Virus record (IMG/VR): IMGVR_UViG_3300005253_000218
Coordinates: 1-47,420 of that record
Strand: one strand, 5' to 3'
Source: a virus
Length of the DNA stretch: 47,420 bases
The stretch's first letter is position 1. Each line of letters opens with the position of its first letter. Below, piece by piece: positions 46,703 to 47,420 of the stretch. The position numbers were made by a program, and so were the translations under genes. The notes below the pieces were generated by a model. That model did not search any database and was not told the DNA's origin. It worked only from the letters and a program-made list of their open reading frames with translations.

Positions 46703-47420
46703 AATTTAATTAACAATCTCCATTCTTGTTGGTTCCCATTCATTATTGGATGAAATCCATGAGTTATTAACACTTGCTTCCAATACTCTGGTTTGTTATA
46801 GCCTTTATTCATATTCTCCTTGTAATGATAAGGCGTTGTACCTTGACAATCATCGAAGAATGTTTCTAATATTAATAGCCCATTATCACTAAGCATCTTA
46901 TAAAACCTGCTTAATAGTTCTTCAGGATTGCTGGAGTGCTCTAGTACTTGAATACATACGATAATATCATACTTCGTGAAAGATAACTGAGTAGCAGGTA
47001 CAGTGTGACCAAATTGATTAGCAAAACTAGCACGAACTTTCATCTCATTACTTAATGCTTTAACTATTCTTAAATGTGGTGAATCTACATCAGCAAAAGT
47101 AACATTATATCCAAAATGAGCAAACGTAAATCCGAAATTTCCTATCCCTGAACCAAAATCTAGCACATTCTTGTGAGTATACCTAAATAAACTAGCAATA
47201 TCATAAATGTAACTATACCTATTATGAGCAGCAATGTTTATTAAACTAGCAGGTAAATCTAGCGGTAATTGATGTAATAAGTGTGCTGAATACAGATAGT
47301 TATCTTTATAAAATTCATCGCCAACCTTGCCACTATTCCATATTTCAGACAGATTTTGGTTCATCAATTTATTATCTCGACAGATTTCAAGCGATGACTC
47401 TAGAACACCTTCTGGATAAA
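46699..47420 (-). CDS. Class I SAM methyltransferase, 5' end beyond the window
   Basis: VLDFGSGIGNFGFTF is motif I, FADVD motif II, YDIIVCIQVLEHSSNPEELL motif IV/V and LLILETFFDD the strand after it: a Methyltransf_23-type enzyme. The frame stays open to the right edge (reading YPEGVLESSLEICRDNKLMNQ before the first usable TTG/ATG near 47367), so the gene most likely starts outside. It is the most upstream gene visible in the minus operon. Confidence 0.75.
   Translation of the reverse strand, partial: YPEGVLESSLEICRDNKLMNQNLSEIWNSGKVGDEFYKDNYLYSAHLLHQLPLDLPASLINIAAHNRYSYIYDIASLFRYTHKNVLDFGSGIGNFGFTFAHFGYNVTFADVDSPHLRIVKALSNEMKVRASFANQFGHTVPATQLSFTKYDIIVCIQVLEHSSNPEELLSRFYKMLSDNGLLILETFFDDCQGTTPYHYKENMNKGYNKPEYWKQVLITHGFHPIMNGNQQEWRLLIKL

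Overview
This window reads as part of the early/middle region of a large double-stranded DNA phage (or phage-like prophage) of a Bacillota (Firmicutes) host. The evidence is AT-rich DNA, about 100 tightly packed and often overlapping genes (mostly small and unrecognisable), near-universal strong Shine-Dalgarno sites of the type AAGGAGA, several TTG starts, and a DnaD-type replication initiator beside a phage-style DnaB helicase. No capsid, tail, terminase, integrase or tRNA gene is visible, so this is only a fraction of the genome. Both ends cut genes.

Layout. (1) 1-9.8 kb: small proteins, many with Cys-pair zinc motifs, a membrane-anchored lytic transglycosylase (4510-5220), a long coiled-coil protein (6085-7125), a 690-bp hairpin-rich non-coding stretch (945-1650), and a promoter preceded by paired operator-like palindromes (3068-3189). 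(2) 9.8-14.6 kb: more small genes, including a tandemly duplicated family. (3) 14.6-21 kb: recombination/repair module with a Cas4/RecB-like nuclease, a Sak4-like ATPase, a DUF932 protein, a RadC/JAB protein and a UvrD-like helicase. (4) 21-25.4 kb: small zinc proteins, a DUF488-like protein and an RHH regulator with a palindromic promoter. (5) 25.4-28.3 kb: replication module. Three 22-bp iterons lie inside the DnaD-like gene, a lambda-O-like arrangement suggesting the origin. (6) 28.3-33.5 kb: radical-SAM-type protein, small genes and RNA elements. (7) 33.5-40.3 kb: a probable DNA-modification island with two Mom-like proteins, two related HTH proteins, a pol-beta-type nucleotidyltransferase and a TSPPY DNA methyltransferase. 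(8) 40.4 kb to the end, minus strand: an operon of glycosyltransferases, SAM methyltransferases, a CmcI-like protein and a propeller protein, probably for modifying a surface, virion or DNA component.

The least ordinary content is RNA-like. Two homologous structured elements of about 400 and 350 nt (30773-31173 plus; 42968-43315 minus) share GC-rich terminal hairpins and a compensatory-changing closing stem. The second splits an ORF directly after its start, so it behaves like an intron or an IS200/IS605-type insertion. Two other loci (18291-18484 minus; 28338-28553 plus) look like TnpB-type omega (guide) RNAs with their own promoters but no TnpB gene in the window, and their stems covary as well. 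Together they suggest that the phage carries several non-autonomous RNA-bearing elements. Family names for all RNA elements are inference and need covariance-model searches.
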